From: Phytoseiulus persimilis
Lineage: Eukaryota > Arthropoda > Arachnida > Mesostigmata > Phytoseiidae
Direction: 5' to 3'
Assembly: GCA_037576195.1 (NCBI GenBank)
Contig: CM075103.1
Span: forward strand, 682,001 to 746,000
DNA length: 64,000 nucleotides
Part shown: positions 45,701-58,700 of the stretch, piece after piece
Layout: every line of letters starts with the position of its first letter
Position numbering within the stretch: the first letter of the stretch is position 1
The notes under the pieces: model-generated
What the model was told of the DNA's origin: nothing
Databases searched by the model: none
Seen by the model: the letters and a program-made list of their open reading frames with translations, nothing else
Translations under genes and position numbers: made by a program

Positions 45701-48700
45701 CGAAAAGATTCCTACTGATGCCAACCGCAGAAGGATCGCGCAAATCGGTTGCAAAAAAAAACTCGCAGGTTGCCCTCCAGACCCCCTCTCGACGCCCTTC
45801 CATGTCAAACCGCCTAGAACTCTTCAGGGAAGCCGATTTCGGAATATTTGTCGATCGTGGTAGTTCCTCATTTTGAATCAAACTACCCGACAACGAAAAG
45901 CCCGGGTCGATCCGGCATTTTTTACTCCATCTCTGAAGTCTCCTGGCACTCACCTCCAGTCCGCGCGTGGAGATGCGCCCGAAAGAACAGCTAGAAAGAG
46001 TCGCGATAGATCAAAGTTCATTCGAACCGAGAGATTCCGCCGCTATGACTTTCCCCAATCTGGTGCGGGAGCTGCGACAGTTTTGAGTGCCCCTTCTGCG
46101 ATTCGCGCGCTCCGTGCAAGCGGGCGCAACCAAGGCAAGCGTTTTCCGGGGAGGATCGGGGGGAATACTCACGTTTTTTGTTTCGTTTTTTCACATCTGT
46201 TTAGATTCGATTTCCTGGTCAGCTCTTCTAGGGTCCAGGAGTGAAATTGAGAGAACTTTGACGAGCTCTTGAAAACGCCAGTCTGATCCGATTCTCAAGA
46301 TGAAAAGATGCGCCTTTTCAAGAGTTTTCGTCAGAAAATAATTGCATCGATCGAATAAAGTTCGATCGAAATATGTACGGCTCGAAAGACATAAGTTGGC
46401 AGAGTTTCGTAGCTTCAAGTACCCGTCCCAAAGATTCGAAGGCGATTGTCAAGAAGGTGGCAAATCTTCCGACGAATATTCTCCCAGACCAATCGTTTCT
46501 CCATCTGGAGTGTGTCCGACTGTTTTGAAGATCCTGCAGAGACCGAAGAGCTCACAATGAGACGGTCTGATGAGTGTCCAGAAAAGTAGAGCAGACCCTC
46601 TCAAACATCTTAAATCGTTGCATAAGAATGCCCCTTGTCGTCCTGATGAGGATATTGAGGTTCCAAATACAGAGCGCCGGATCGTGAAATGATCCACACC
46701 AGGCAAGAAACGATGAGCTGTAACCGGAACCATACTTTGGACATGGACGCCGGACAGATCGTACGCCGGAGAGCCTCATTTCGACACATACGCATGAGGG
46801 TTGTCATTGTCTTCTGTTTATTTCCGAGTCACCCGAAACGTTGGACGTGGACGAAAAAGGCGTCTTCATCATCATGAGGTAAGACGGATGCACAAGCCAC
46901 CCTTACGCTGACTTTGCACACAACTTCGCATTCAAAACAACACCCTCTCCCGGAATCTCGCGCAAGCACCACACGTCACGCCCGCTTCACGCCAGGCTGC
47001 GGAAGCACTGCCCGTCTGCAGTTTTTTCCATGAATGTCCCCTGCTTTCATTGAATAAAACTTCCACCAACCTCCCAGCCTCATATGGCATCTGACAAATC
47101 GAATCTAACGCAAGCGATTGAGAGATTCAAGCCTTGTTCAGATTTCCGTGGGCATGCTTTGCTCAGGATCAGCACACGATGTCCGCGGGGACGATGATGA
47201 CGATATCCTACTCCAGCCCCAGGGCTGTGCGCCGCGTCACGGATTCGCCGGCGCTTCGGCGCGCCACCGCCGCATTGTTTTCATGGCGGCGCTTCATGGA
47301 TTTGAGACCGGATCCCAGGGTTGCTAAGACAAATCACGACGAAGCGGAATCCACTGCTACGTATATTTTCTCCTCTCCCGCTTCTGATTTCATCGATACT
47401 TCGACGCGTGAACTCCGGCGTCGGGCACCAACCACAGTTATTCAGTTCTCAGTAATCGCTCAACGACCGTCGGCATATTGGACATATCCATGAATTCGGA
47501 ATGTCAGGCTCTCAGCTGAAGGTTTGAACGATGTGATCATGCAGACGGGGTGTTATGAGTGGCCCGTTCCTGCCAGAAGAATTTGACGATATTCGCGTGA
47601 TAGTCGAAAAATACTGGACTGGTTCAGAACCTAGTTTAGAACACCCGTCTCTGCGAGAAGGGTTTTTCACACACGGCCAAATGTACATGGTCGACGAGCG
47701 GCTCCGAGGAATTGTTAAGAATCAATCAATCAATTCATCACTCATGGACGGACCGGATTTCCCGGCGCGTCATGGCGCGCCCCGACACTTCCGGTCCGCC
47801 ACTGTTCGCCGTGGCGCGCGTCGCCGCTGTGTGTTTTCCAGTCCTTCGCCGCCGCCGTCGGAAATACTCGCGGCGCACACCTCTGCCCAGCCCTCACTCC
47901 TTTCCAAGCTTTGACCTGTTTGTACCACAGATTCTACTCCGTGGCTATGTGCTGCCCGGGATCGCACCGTCCCGCGATCCTCTACGGAAAGTATGAGAAA
48001 TTTTTCGCACGACGGTGCCACATAAGGAAGCATGAACCAGAAACGCGGATCGCTCAGAAGCTTCGAAGTAATTGGGCTGGATTTGCTCTGTCCTGAGCTC
48101 GAGTAAGTCGTTGCATCTCCGAGACAGACCTGTCATGAAGGAAGCACGTCGTAGCAGACGCACATCGCAATGGAGAGTTCGTAGCCACGACGCTCTTGTC
48201 TATCAGAGCGTTCGCGCTCAGGTTCAGGGAAGAATCACCCATGTTTCCTCGGGAAAAAAAATGGAAAGATTTTCCAGTCGGACGTGCCCACATCAGATCT
48301 TGACTGCGCTACTTAGAAGTCCCACAAAAACTGAGATGGGTTCCGTTGACATAACACTCCGGAGGTTTTCCATCTTTTCCTACGAGTTGGTTGAGTGAAG
48401 CTAGGCAGCCTCTCCATCGTCTTTGTTAGGATGAGCCCTATCGCGGATGACCGACCTCCGATGCTGGATTCACACGAACATGATATGATGGACTCCGTGT
48501 TCTCTGCGCACACCAGGACCGCTCCGATCATCTCAGCCCATCCTTGACCGAACGGGAAGAGTTGCTTTGCCAGGATCGAATCTTTGCCTGCTTCTGCATG
48601 ATTCATCAATATTCTCCCGAATTCTCTCCTATTCTTAGACTTGAACGTCCCCCTGATGCAATTCGGTCGTTCGAGAACATCTCGAAACGTGATCTCTCGC

Positions 48701-49737
48701 CGCCCGATAACTGCGTATCATCTTAACTCCCGATGCATCTCCACGTGGGATCCGTTGTTCGCAAGCGACATTCATCTCATTCCTGACGATGGCTGTGACA
48801 AGCCACAAGTTGCTGCTAGCTCTCATCGGAACCCGTTTGGAGTTACAGGGAGAAGACTTTGCCTCGGGGCCGAACTCCCTCCATCGAAGCAAAGATCTGG
48901 AGATAGACAACCTCGTGCTGCTGATATTCTGTCGCGTTGTCTATTCACCACAGAGATCGGGGGTTCTCGAGTCGCTCCGGAGGATGATGTGATTGTCAAC
49001 AAGATTCGCCATGTTGACTCACTATCTCGACGGGGGCAGAGAGTTCAATCCATGAATCGAGCGATGAATCAGGACAACGGTCTCTCCCCCTGAGACAGTG
49101 TTCTACTCCTGTTTGATGGATCACAGCAGCTACAAGGCACACATCCGTAGCACAATGGGGCCTGTCCGCGATATTTGCAGGTTGTTGTGTTCATCTGTTT
49201 TTTAGATAAGCGGGAGCAAACTCATAAGCTAACAAGCGACGGGAACTCCTACTCCGACATGCATTAGCCTAATCGATTGGAGCTGATGCCGTATCGGGCT
49301 ATGACGTGAACAAAAACTCAAGGCTCGCGGTCCGAACTCCTCGCGTGACGCATCAGTTTGGAGCCAGACTGGGAATCTCCGTTCTTTCTCGGGACGCTAA
49401 TCGGACGAAATCCAATACAAGATGAACTCTGACAAACTCAACGTGCTCTTTTATATAAATGCCGAACATGGAGAGAGATATATACACATTGCCATCCTTG
49501 TCATCTCTCGGACGCGATTCGCCGATCGAGACGATCAGCCATCGAACAGCAGAGATCGATTGAGCCCGTCGCGGCTTTCATCCTCCGCACGAATACAAAA
49601 CGCTGAGGGCGATATATTACAATTCACACAGGCTCATCCTCACCAACACGCATTTCGGCTCACTGTGCTCCGTTCGCCGCATGTATGTATGCAACACCCG
49701 AACGTGGTCGAAACCGAGATCGAGCTCTGATCGGTTC
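36727..49737. other. Thirteen-kilobase gene-poor region
   Basis: I find no gene that can be supported. Weak protein-like minus-strand frames occur at 38.5-39.15 kb (for example GPLPGLVDNDGGKQEIFLTK), at 40.1-40.55 kb (one frame hydrophobic, another with five closely spaced cysteines) and at 46.3-46.8 kb. None gives a splice-consistent chain. At 43.1-43.8 kb a short segment is duplicated. At 47.2-47.3 and 47.76-47.88 kb there are GC-rich patches with GGCGCGCC-type palindromes. Short plus-strand tandem words (gctacagtagacgagag, gctacagtaggacgagag) occur at 44.98-45.02 kb. Confidence 0.4.
43196..43623. repeat. Diverged tandem duplication (~48 bp core, 380 bp apart)
   Basis: The core at 43196-43244 (gcgaaccgacgactcggagattgattggtcgcgc) recurs at 43576-43623 (ccaaccgatgactcggagattgattgaacgcgc). 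Flanking sequence stays loosely similar. On the minus strand both cores read NQSPS-R/H-R-F/L-A-x-I, so the duplicated unit may once have been coding. Confidence 0.6.
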
Positions 49738-52700
49738 TCACAACGAGGACGTGGTGAACCGGAGCGGCGTCGGATCTTTTGGGATGTGAACCTGTCGAGA
49801 TGCGGACGCACCTCTCCGGCCTCCTGAACTCAGATAACAAACGGAGATTGTTGCACAAAGCGATAGCAGGCAGATCGCGGTATACAGAGCTACGCGTGCG
49901 GTTTCGAAGTTGAAGAGCGCTGCAAATCGAGTAAGTTTCCAAAAAGTTAATCTAAATAAAAAAGATAACTTTTATTCGACCGATCGCCGAGCGTCGCCGC
50001 GGATCCATGTCCCATTCATCGCGAAAATGGGTCGTGAGGAGAAGGAACGCTACGTTCGCCAATCCTCACGGGGCTGATGCTTGGAGTGCACGGCTTGGAC
50101 AGCCTGAAGGCGCTGAAGGTACTCACATGCGCTCAGGTCCACCACTTCGAAGTCCTTGTCGAGGGTGCGTGTATGAACTCTGAACGCATTCAGATCTGGG
50201 TTCGCTGCCGCGTCCTCCTCGGCCGGAGAGTTCTTCAAGTAGGGCGCGATCTGCAGGGCTAGAGTTCTCACGCTCTGGCCGCCATCGATCAACGTACCTG
50301 AGGACGCAAGGAGCGGACGGTTTACTCAACTCTGTAACCTCTGGCCGGAGGAACACTCCGCTCTCAGCCAAGTTCACTCGAAACTCCGGTCGGCTGAGTT
50401 GAGTGCTCACGAATCAGTGAGCCGGCCAGTTATTCAGACGTTCCAAAATTCAAGACGAGCGTGTGCTCAATGGCGGGGAGATTCAAGAAGCTCGAGCTCA
50501 AATCTCGGGCTCAACGCTTTTGAAAACGCTCAACACAGTTCGGCTTCTTCGGAATAGCAAGTTTCGACGTTATCTTAGGCGGGTGTTAAGACTCTTAATA
50601 GAGCTGCTTAGAACTTTTCCGAAGTTCACCTCTCCGAAACAGATTCTGTGCTCACCTGAAAAGTTTGATAGCTTTTCTAAGTCGGCCTTGACATGATCAG
50701 CGTTACGAACCAAGTGGAAGTCTATGACGTATTCCGTAGACGGCTGTAAGTAGCTTATCCAGTGCCACGCCCTGAAAATAACAAAGATTACCACCACCAC
50801 CACCACCACTCGTACTGAGAGCCCGCCGCTCCTGATGGACAAAGGCTGTCAAAGCTTGTCACTTCTCCCTTTCATTCTCCTTGATCCCTCGCAAGCCAGT
50901 TTTGATTGCTAGAAGCGGACGGTGGCTACCGGTAGCTCGCGGATCTGCCGCACCCTTTCTTGGTGACGTCAGGGAGGGCTGAATCAATCGACCTCGAGTC
51001 GCGGAGGCTCTTCCCACCAACCTGGTATAGGAAAGCTGAGCAGTATTCACAATCTGTCGGTCGCGAATCAAGTCGGCGACCACCGTGAAGTTGACGAAAT
51101 CATTGTTGAAGTTCTCGCAGCCGATTAGGATGGCACGCGTAGTCACGTTGTGTACCGTACACTCCATCAAACGGATGATCTCGTGATGAACGCTGCTGGC
51201 CGCGATGTCGCTGCTGCCATCTTGAACAACAAAGCAGCGTTAAGTGAATTTCTGAGCGGAAACCTCCTCCCAGCCCGGATTCGTTGTTCATCATTCCCGC
51301 GCGATGGAGGATCTCTAATTCGGAAACAATCGGATGTCGCTCGCGTGCCGCTGTCCGATCCTCGGATTGGATGCTCTACCGACAGGATTTATGGTGGCGG
51401 CTGGTTTGGCGTGAGTTCAATAATAGGAACGCACAAGGGGACACCGGAACCTAGTTCACCGTCGACGATTTTAGAACTCCATCCCTCGTGCTACCAGCTG
51501 CGTTGTGAAATTCACCTTTCTCCAGCAGCTGTAGTCTGCAAGGGGTTTGGCGTCCGCTGCCAAGTTTATTCTCCCCCCAGCACAAAACTTCGCTCTGCTC
51601 GAGCATTTGTTCACTGATGACAGTTTCCAGGTGATTAGTTCGAGTAAAGTTGTCTTCGCCCAGCACAGACCAATAGACTCGGGCAAACTTATTCCACGGC
51701 TGCATGTCGACAGGACAGGCCAGTAGCGCCTTTTTCCCTTTTTCCACGTAGCTCTTCTGGGCTGATGCCGCAGCACATCGAGGTGAATCTGGAAGTGTTT
51801 CCTGTGAGCCGTTCGTGTTCGAGCCATAGAATGAGGTCTGTGCGTTCGTGTGTCTGTGTATGTTCGTTTGTTTGTATCTATGGAATCGGCCCGCAGCAGC
51901 AGCCGCCGCCCCGACCAGATCTCCTGAGCACTCACAATGAATGACCAGGAGTAGAGGACTACTCATGACGTCCTCAGTTCCCATCTGCAACGCGGTGTTC
52001 TGCACCTGACACGTGTAGTGGCCGCGGTGACGCTTTTGAACGTTGCGTAGAACGAGATATCGGTCCGTGATGAGAACGCCCGCCGTCCGATTTGACTGAA
52101 ATGTTCCATTTTTAGCCACGGAAACCTTCGAAACTCAGTGGAAATTGTCGAAACAGGCAACGCCGTATGTCAGGGCCTCGACCGCGAGTCCGGTCGGCAG
52201 CTGGACGCTCCTCCGCGAGAGAGAAATGCTCGTAAGCGGCTCACGAGGATACTTTTGAACATCTGTCGCGTTTGTCGTGTCGTCAACTGAAAGTCGAGGA
52301 TGCGGAGGCGCTGTCCGGTGGTCATCGGTATCAACGGTCGGCCGGTCGAACGGCCAGCTCGCGCTTCGATTTCCAGAAGCCGGCGCCAAGGAAGTACTAT
52401 CCTCGCGAGGTGAGAAACCGGAGCTCTCCACGACAGGCAGCTCGAGTGGCAGCAGGTATCTGATGAAGGTCTTTTGTGTGACGTGATGTGGGTTGGGGGC
52501 CGCTGAAGACGAAGCAAACGAGCGACAGAGCGAGCCGTCCACCCGAGAACTGTTGCCAGCGGCACCCGGGATCACTCCCAGGAGAGAGATTGGCTCCTCG
52601 CTTGTCGGGCAAGCATCCCACCAAGGAGCACGGAGGGGGTCTCTTTCTTTTCGGCCCCGAGCTGCCCTTGCACAAATAACGGATCATTAAGACTAATATC

Positions 52701-55700
52701 CGCCCTCACGAAACTAAGAGCCGACAACAGCGGGCGGCCAGGTACTAGATTAGAGAGATGGCTCTGCAGGGACCTCGATCTAGGCCCCCCGGTTTCTCGC
52801 ATTCCGGCTTTGGCCGCGAACGCAACCGTCATACCGGGCCACAAGAGCAATAACACCACCAACAAAATCAATTATGCCCCTCCTAACGGAGCGTATCCCT
52901 CCCACCGAAGCGGGGAACCGCTTCCCGCGTGTGAAGTCTGCGCCCAGCTCGCGGGCGAAACTTCCGGGCCTCGCATCAGGAGGGACGAAAGGTGCGGCGG
53001 GAACGACGCGGCGCTCATTTCTGGGAGACAGCTAGTCTCCTCATTGGGAGGAATGCTTCCACCCGTGGACATCTTTGAGAAGAACTTCGCCACAACTCAC
53101 CTTCAGTATTTTCCCGTTGTGCTTCCACGTGATCAGGTGACTCGACTTCGAGCTATTAGCCTTGGTTTGAAACTGATTTATGAATATGTCCTGAACAGAA
53201 CACTCAAGGTAGACGTCGCTGCCGGCATTTATTCCTGTAGCGTTCAGTCCCTGGCCAATCTTCAACGTGACGTCAGGCTTGTCTGCGGAGAAGCATCGAG
53301 TTCGCAACAGCCTCTCGGAGACATTTTTCTCGGTCGTCGATACTTCGAGACGCTTACACTTGATGTCGAGACGGATGAATTGCGATTTGTATTCGCCGGC
53401 GTTGCGATTTTCCGCGCGGCATTCCAATCTGGCTCCCATGTGTTTTTCCTCCGGCGTCAGGACGATCACGGACATCGCCCACAGCTGACTCGAATCATAG
53501 AAGATGACGTTCGAATAAGCTTCATCGTTTAGATACCAGCTTATTTCCGGAGGCGGGAAGCCCCCATGGACCTCGCACTCAATCTCCTGAGGAATTCCCA
53601 GCACCAGCGGCGAATGCCAGGCCCTTATCGACACAGACTCGGCACCAACTGTAAGAAATCGACACACTGTGATCGTTGACCTCCTCTCCCGCACTGACAA
53701 TGCTTGCTGCCACACTTACGATTGATCAGTAGCTGAGCGCAGATCGAGCTCGGACGCGTGGACGATGCCGAAGACACGACGCAGCAGAGGTTTCTCATGA
53801 AATGGCTGCGATTTAGTGGCCCCAAGTGGAGCTCATGACCCGTGGGCTCCAACCAGGACCCGTTCAGAGTCCAATTGTACCACACGAGATAGCTGTCTGC
53901 AAGAGAGGACGAGGGAAAGCGTGAGACCAGCAAGTTGAACGAAGCCACTGATACCGTCCTCGTTTTATCGGACCCACGAATACAGGCAGGCACATCGCAA
54001 GGCTGCAATGTGAGGCTCGAGTTCCCCCGTCGGAGTCAGAGTCTCGTTCTCGAGTCACAGGTAACAACCAGAAGCTAGGATAGTGGCTAGAGTGAATTGT
54101 CGAGAAAAAAAAACCATAGAGTAGCGCATCGTGTCGTCCACATGAACTTCGTGAAGCGATATAAGGAATAGGTTCGTTAGGGAGTTTCCCAAGTGTCGTC
54201 GGGTCTGCTATAGACATTTTTAGGGTCATCGAACGAGAAGTCTAGAAACATGGCGTGACGGGAATTCACATTTTGCGCGTTCTGAGAAATTGAGTCTGCC
54301 GGGAGTGCCTTTCGAAAGCTCGTTTCCTCCACCATTGAAGGAATTCCGAGAGCTCATTTCCTCGAGATAATCTCGGGGACGACGAGAGGAACTCATGGCA
54401 GGCCGCTCTGGGCGAACGATTGGATTTCGTGGGGAATCGGAGCTCTTGAAGGGAACTTCCCACGAAGAATGATCCAAGTGATGAATAAGGGAGACCTCCA
54501 GCCCAGTGCTTTTGTCAAAATAATGCCGTTCCGATGGGAAAACGGAAAACGATCTGTTCACGCTGGAAGAACGCTACGTCTGAGAGGAGTCGTCTCCGTT
54601 TCTCATTCTCCGAACGGTGATGCTAGACAAGACGTACATGGATGGGACAGAGAGCAGGTCGCGTTGAGAAACTCTCGTTCGGCGTAGGGTCCGATAGTTG
54701 TTTCGTTCAGTGATATGATTTCGTGATTGATTTCCATCAAAGGAGGGGGGAGGGGCACTGCAAAAAAAACACGATATCAGCTCCCGGTTGGTGAAGTCAC
54801 TGCTCGTGCGAGCTTTGCACTAAGCTGAGCCCCGGACTACGATCTGATTCTCTTCAGTCCTTAGCCCCATCTAGCCCTTCAAGGTATTCCACATTGTCCA
54901 TTAAAAATTACCTCCGCGTTTCGGACGTCTGAGAGATCGGGGCCGACGGAAAGTACCCGAGTGAGAGAGAGAGAGAGAGAGAGAAAGAAATAGAGAGATA
55001 CCTCAGAACTTCCTCAAAATGATCGAACGAGCTCTCGGACCTTTTGGGGGGAATGCGAATCAGCTTAAGTAGGTTCCGGGACTGTTCCGGAGGTCTGAAT
55101 GTATCTGCGTGGAATCGGATTCTTTCAAAGCAAAATGCACGGCGACGATCTGGGAGTGTATGTGGGACAGAGATATTCTGACGAGGAGTCGGTTGGGTTA
55201 CATGCCGGCGCTCAGATCGGAGCGAATCGGAGCACTCCCTCGTCTCAACTCAAGATCAGGTTGTCACGGGGTTTCCGCGAAATGAGGACCCTGAGGAAAC
55301 TAACGAGTTTCTAGTTGCAGCCCAGGTAGTTGGAGTATTCCTCGGACAAGATCGATCTAAGCCGGATTATATCTGCGCCGATCGAAGCTCGCACCTCAGT
55401 CATGCCCTCTATCGTTCAGATCATGTTTTTAGGGCAGCCCGCCAGCGGGTTATCGTGCACACAATCAGCCTCGTACTGAATCTTGCGCCTTCCGGCGGAT
55501 TATCTCTACAGGCCTGGATGAGATCGAACCGATCACTCGTAGAGCGCTCGGCCAGAATCCGGCCTCACAGTTAGAGTGAGGGTCGGGAACGGCTCGAAGA
55601 AATGTCGAACACTTCGAGTGAGTTTGGATGCTGCGTATAGGTAGGGCATCCGAGGAGAAACGCGTTTCTCAGGACGATCATTGTTGAATGATGATCCACG

Positions 55701-58700
55701 AGGACATTCAGCTGCTTCGACGTTTTTAAGTCTTATTCTCATTCGTGCGCTGTGTGATTTGATTTATTGAAGGAAACAGTCATCGACTCCGAGCATGTAG
55801 AGCGAGGCTGCGGCGGGTCGGAGCCTCCCTCGTAGCCCCTTTCCCCACCCCCTCCCCGTTGGAACGAGGCTCTGCGGCGTGTCGAAGCCACAAGACAAAA
55901 AGTGCGTTCCGCTTCGAGTGTGCTGACGGTTTCGTCAGCGCGCTCGAGTTTGCCGTTATGAATGAAACTTTGAGTGCCTTTGGCGCAGATGTTGTTGTAT
56001 GTTTCGGACCGAGTTTCCCAACCTCAAGAACCAGTCAACAATGAGAACCGACTCCAGTGGCGGCGTTTTGGAAATATTCGAGAGAGTCATCAATCCCGTT
56101 CAAGCCGAAGGAGAAACAGCCGCGCCGCAGCTGAGGAGAAACAGCAGAGCTTCAAGTTAACCCCATGAATCATGCGAACTAAATGGAACTGCATTTTGTG
56201 TCCTAATCGTGCTCGGCTTGGAACAATGTGTTTTCGAGTCACTTGCAAGCTCGAATATTCCTGATAATGCAGCCACCGCCGCCGCCACCGCTCAGCGGAT
56301 GATGAGTGTTGCCATCGGTCGTACAGACGGGTTGAAGGAGTCAGAGGGACACTGACAACAACCTGTCCCGGGCCTGGTTGTCAGCCCGGAGGCGATAATC
56401 ACTCATTCGAGCATGGGTTCGCTCCTGGAGATTCCCGCCGAGGAGAATTTCTTCAATCGTTGTGTTCGCCGCGGGAAAATGCCACGGGAGCGCCGCGTTC
56501 CATATTGCGAAGACGCTCCCACTTTGCACGACTTCCACGAGATCCAGGGCGAACTTTTCGGCACTCTGAACGATTCGTCGAGGACCTCGCCAGAATCGTG
56601 CTCGTTCGTTACATCTATGAATCCATCCGGATTCCTGGATGCGCTCATTCAGGAGTCGGGCGTGGGAGCCGAGAAACTCCGAGCCACTGTAGGGAGCACT
56701 GACGTGATCGAGTTTTGAAAATACATCGAGCCGAGCGAAAACACGGAGAATTCCGCGGAAACTCTCGCGCAGCACCTCACGTTGGAGAAAGAGGTCGCAA
56801 AACGCGTGAAGCTCCAGGGGATACGGTCAGCGCGGCTATTTGAGGGAGACTCTCAACGGGCTCGGTGGGGCGATATCCAAGATCGCACAAAACCCTCGCT
56901 AACCTTTCCCAAACATTTGACCACGAGAGAGTTGAACGCACATCTGGATCAATATCTCGTCGAATCTTCCCACTTTAGACATCGTTGTTGACTTTTCGAT
57001 AGAGCCGTATCAACATTGGGATCGGCTGCCAACGGTTTAACCAGACTTCCAACCTCCGATCTACGCATCCAGCGGGATGAGTATATTTACGAGTTTCGGT
57101 ACGAATGCGGTTCGTCCGATCCGACTCGTATTGAGACCCGTTCAGGAGGATCGAGAGGAGATCGGAACCACGGGAGCCCGGGAAACGCATCGAAAAGACA
57201 CGCCTGGAAAGTCGAAGGGTTCCGATCTTGAGCCAAGTTTCTCGGGAGTCAACATTAACGACGATGAGTTCCCGCCGATGAATATTTGGTCATGATTCGT
57301 TTCGCCAAAGCACTCCTTGAGCGGTCGCTCACATGCGAGCTATTTCCCTGATTTGAATATCGGCGACGGGCGATGGTTCAAGGAGCGCCTCCTCTGTCGC
57401 TCTTGATTCGAAGTGTCCTCCTCCGATTCTCTCAGGAGCTCCGGCAGAGGGGCGCGATGCGGCCCCCTTGAGTAGTCGATATGAAATCGGAGCTCTAGAA
57501 GTATCACATTATGTCGTTGTGGCGAACAGAACACTCGATTCACCAGTCGGCTGCATTTCATTCGTCATCAAGAGCTGTCCAGAATCCCGTTTTAGAATCT
57601 CGTTCTCGTGAATGGTGGTTGGGAAATCTGAGCTCCGGAAATATCACAACATGTCGCTGTGACGAACGTTACGGCCGCGAATAGACCAGCTATTGTTTCA
57701 GCCATAAGAGCGTTGAATCTTGGATTTTTTTCAGTGCGATTTGAAGTTCTGCTCGACGTCCGAAGAAAGGTTGAACTCCGTGACCGCTAACTCCAACATG
57801 TCTTCCGTAATCAGGGACAAAACGACCGTTCCAGATCTTTCTGTCGAGCGCTCCTCCATTCGCGGGGAAAGTCCGAGATTCAACGATGTTATGGCCGAAG
57901 CATCAACGGGTCTGGTCGCCCCTGTTCCAGTTGGCAGGCTGAACTGTATCGAAACCCGACAAAACTCCCTCGCAGCCTCACGGAGAGGAAGTCGGCGCTG
58001 GTTCGCAGCGATGATGGATCGCGACAATGGACCACTTTTGTTGGAGAACGAGAGGCAAAGACGGCGTGAGAGCCGCTGGTCAGCGAGCATGCGGCAAGAG
58101 ACCCCGACGTCTTTGCGATAAAAACTCGAGCCAACGAGCGAGCGCACCCCATTGAACCTCATGGCGCTCCCAATATTTCGAGTGGGGCACATATTACGTG
58201 AGTGCCACAAGGAACGGGGCTGGCGGAAAGGGGGCGAGGACGACGAGTTTAGTCGAATATCTGATCGGAGATCTCGGAGAAGTGCTTTTCCCCTCTTCTG
58301 GGCTGATCGTACACTCGGAAAAACGTTCTCCATGAGGTTTTGGGCTCTTCAGCAGGAAGCTTGTCAGCGGATAGTGTATCCCACCGTTTGTCGGGAATTT
58401 CGATTCGAGGAAGCGTGCCTATTCGCCAAACACCTGTGAGCCCCGGATGATTTTACTCAGTTTCCTCCACGTTTCCCGGATCGCCTCTCTGGATCCCGCG
58501 CGGTCGGTCTCGGGGTGCGAGGGGACTCCGAACCCCTCGATTCGAAATCCTGGAACGCCAATGATTTCGCCGCAGAGGCACCCCTCCAAGACAGGTTTTG
58601 CTCGAATCGCTCGCTCCTCGGGAACCGCTTGGACGAGAGAATTTTCCCCGCCGGCCGGGGACTCCCGGAAAGGGGTGGTAGGCCTGGGGCGCAGAGCATC

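Noticed and set aside
49954..49963. AATAAA on the minus strand as the end of the Sidestep-like gene
   Set aside because: It lies in the last intron. The exon at 49919-49738 beyond it is in phase and encodes the expected membrane helix.
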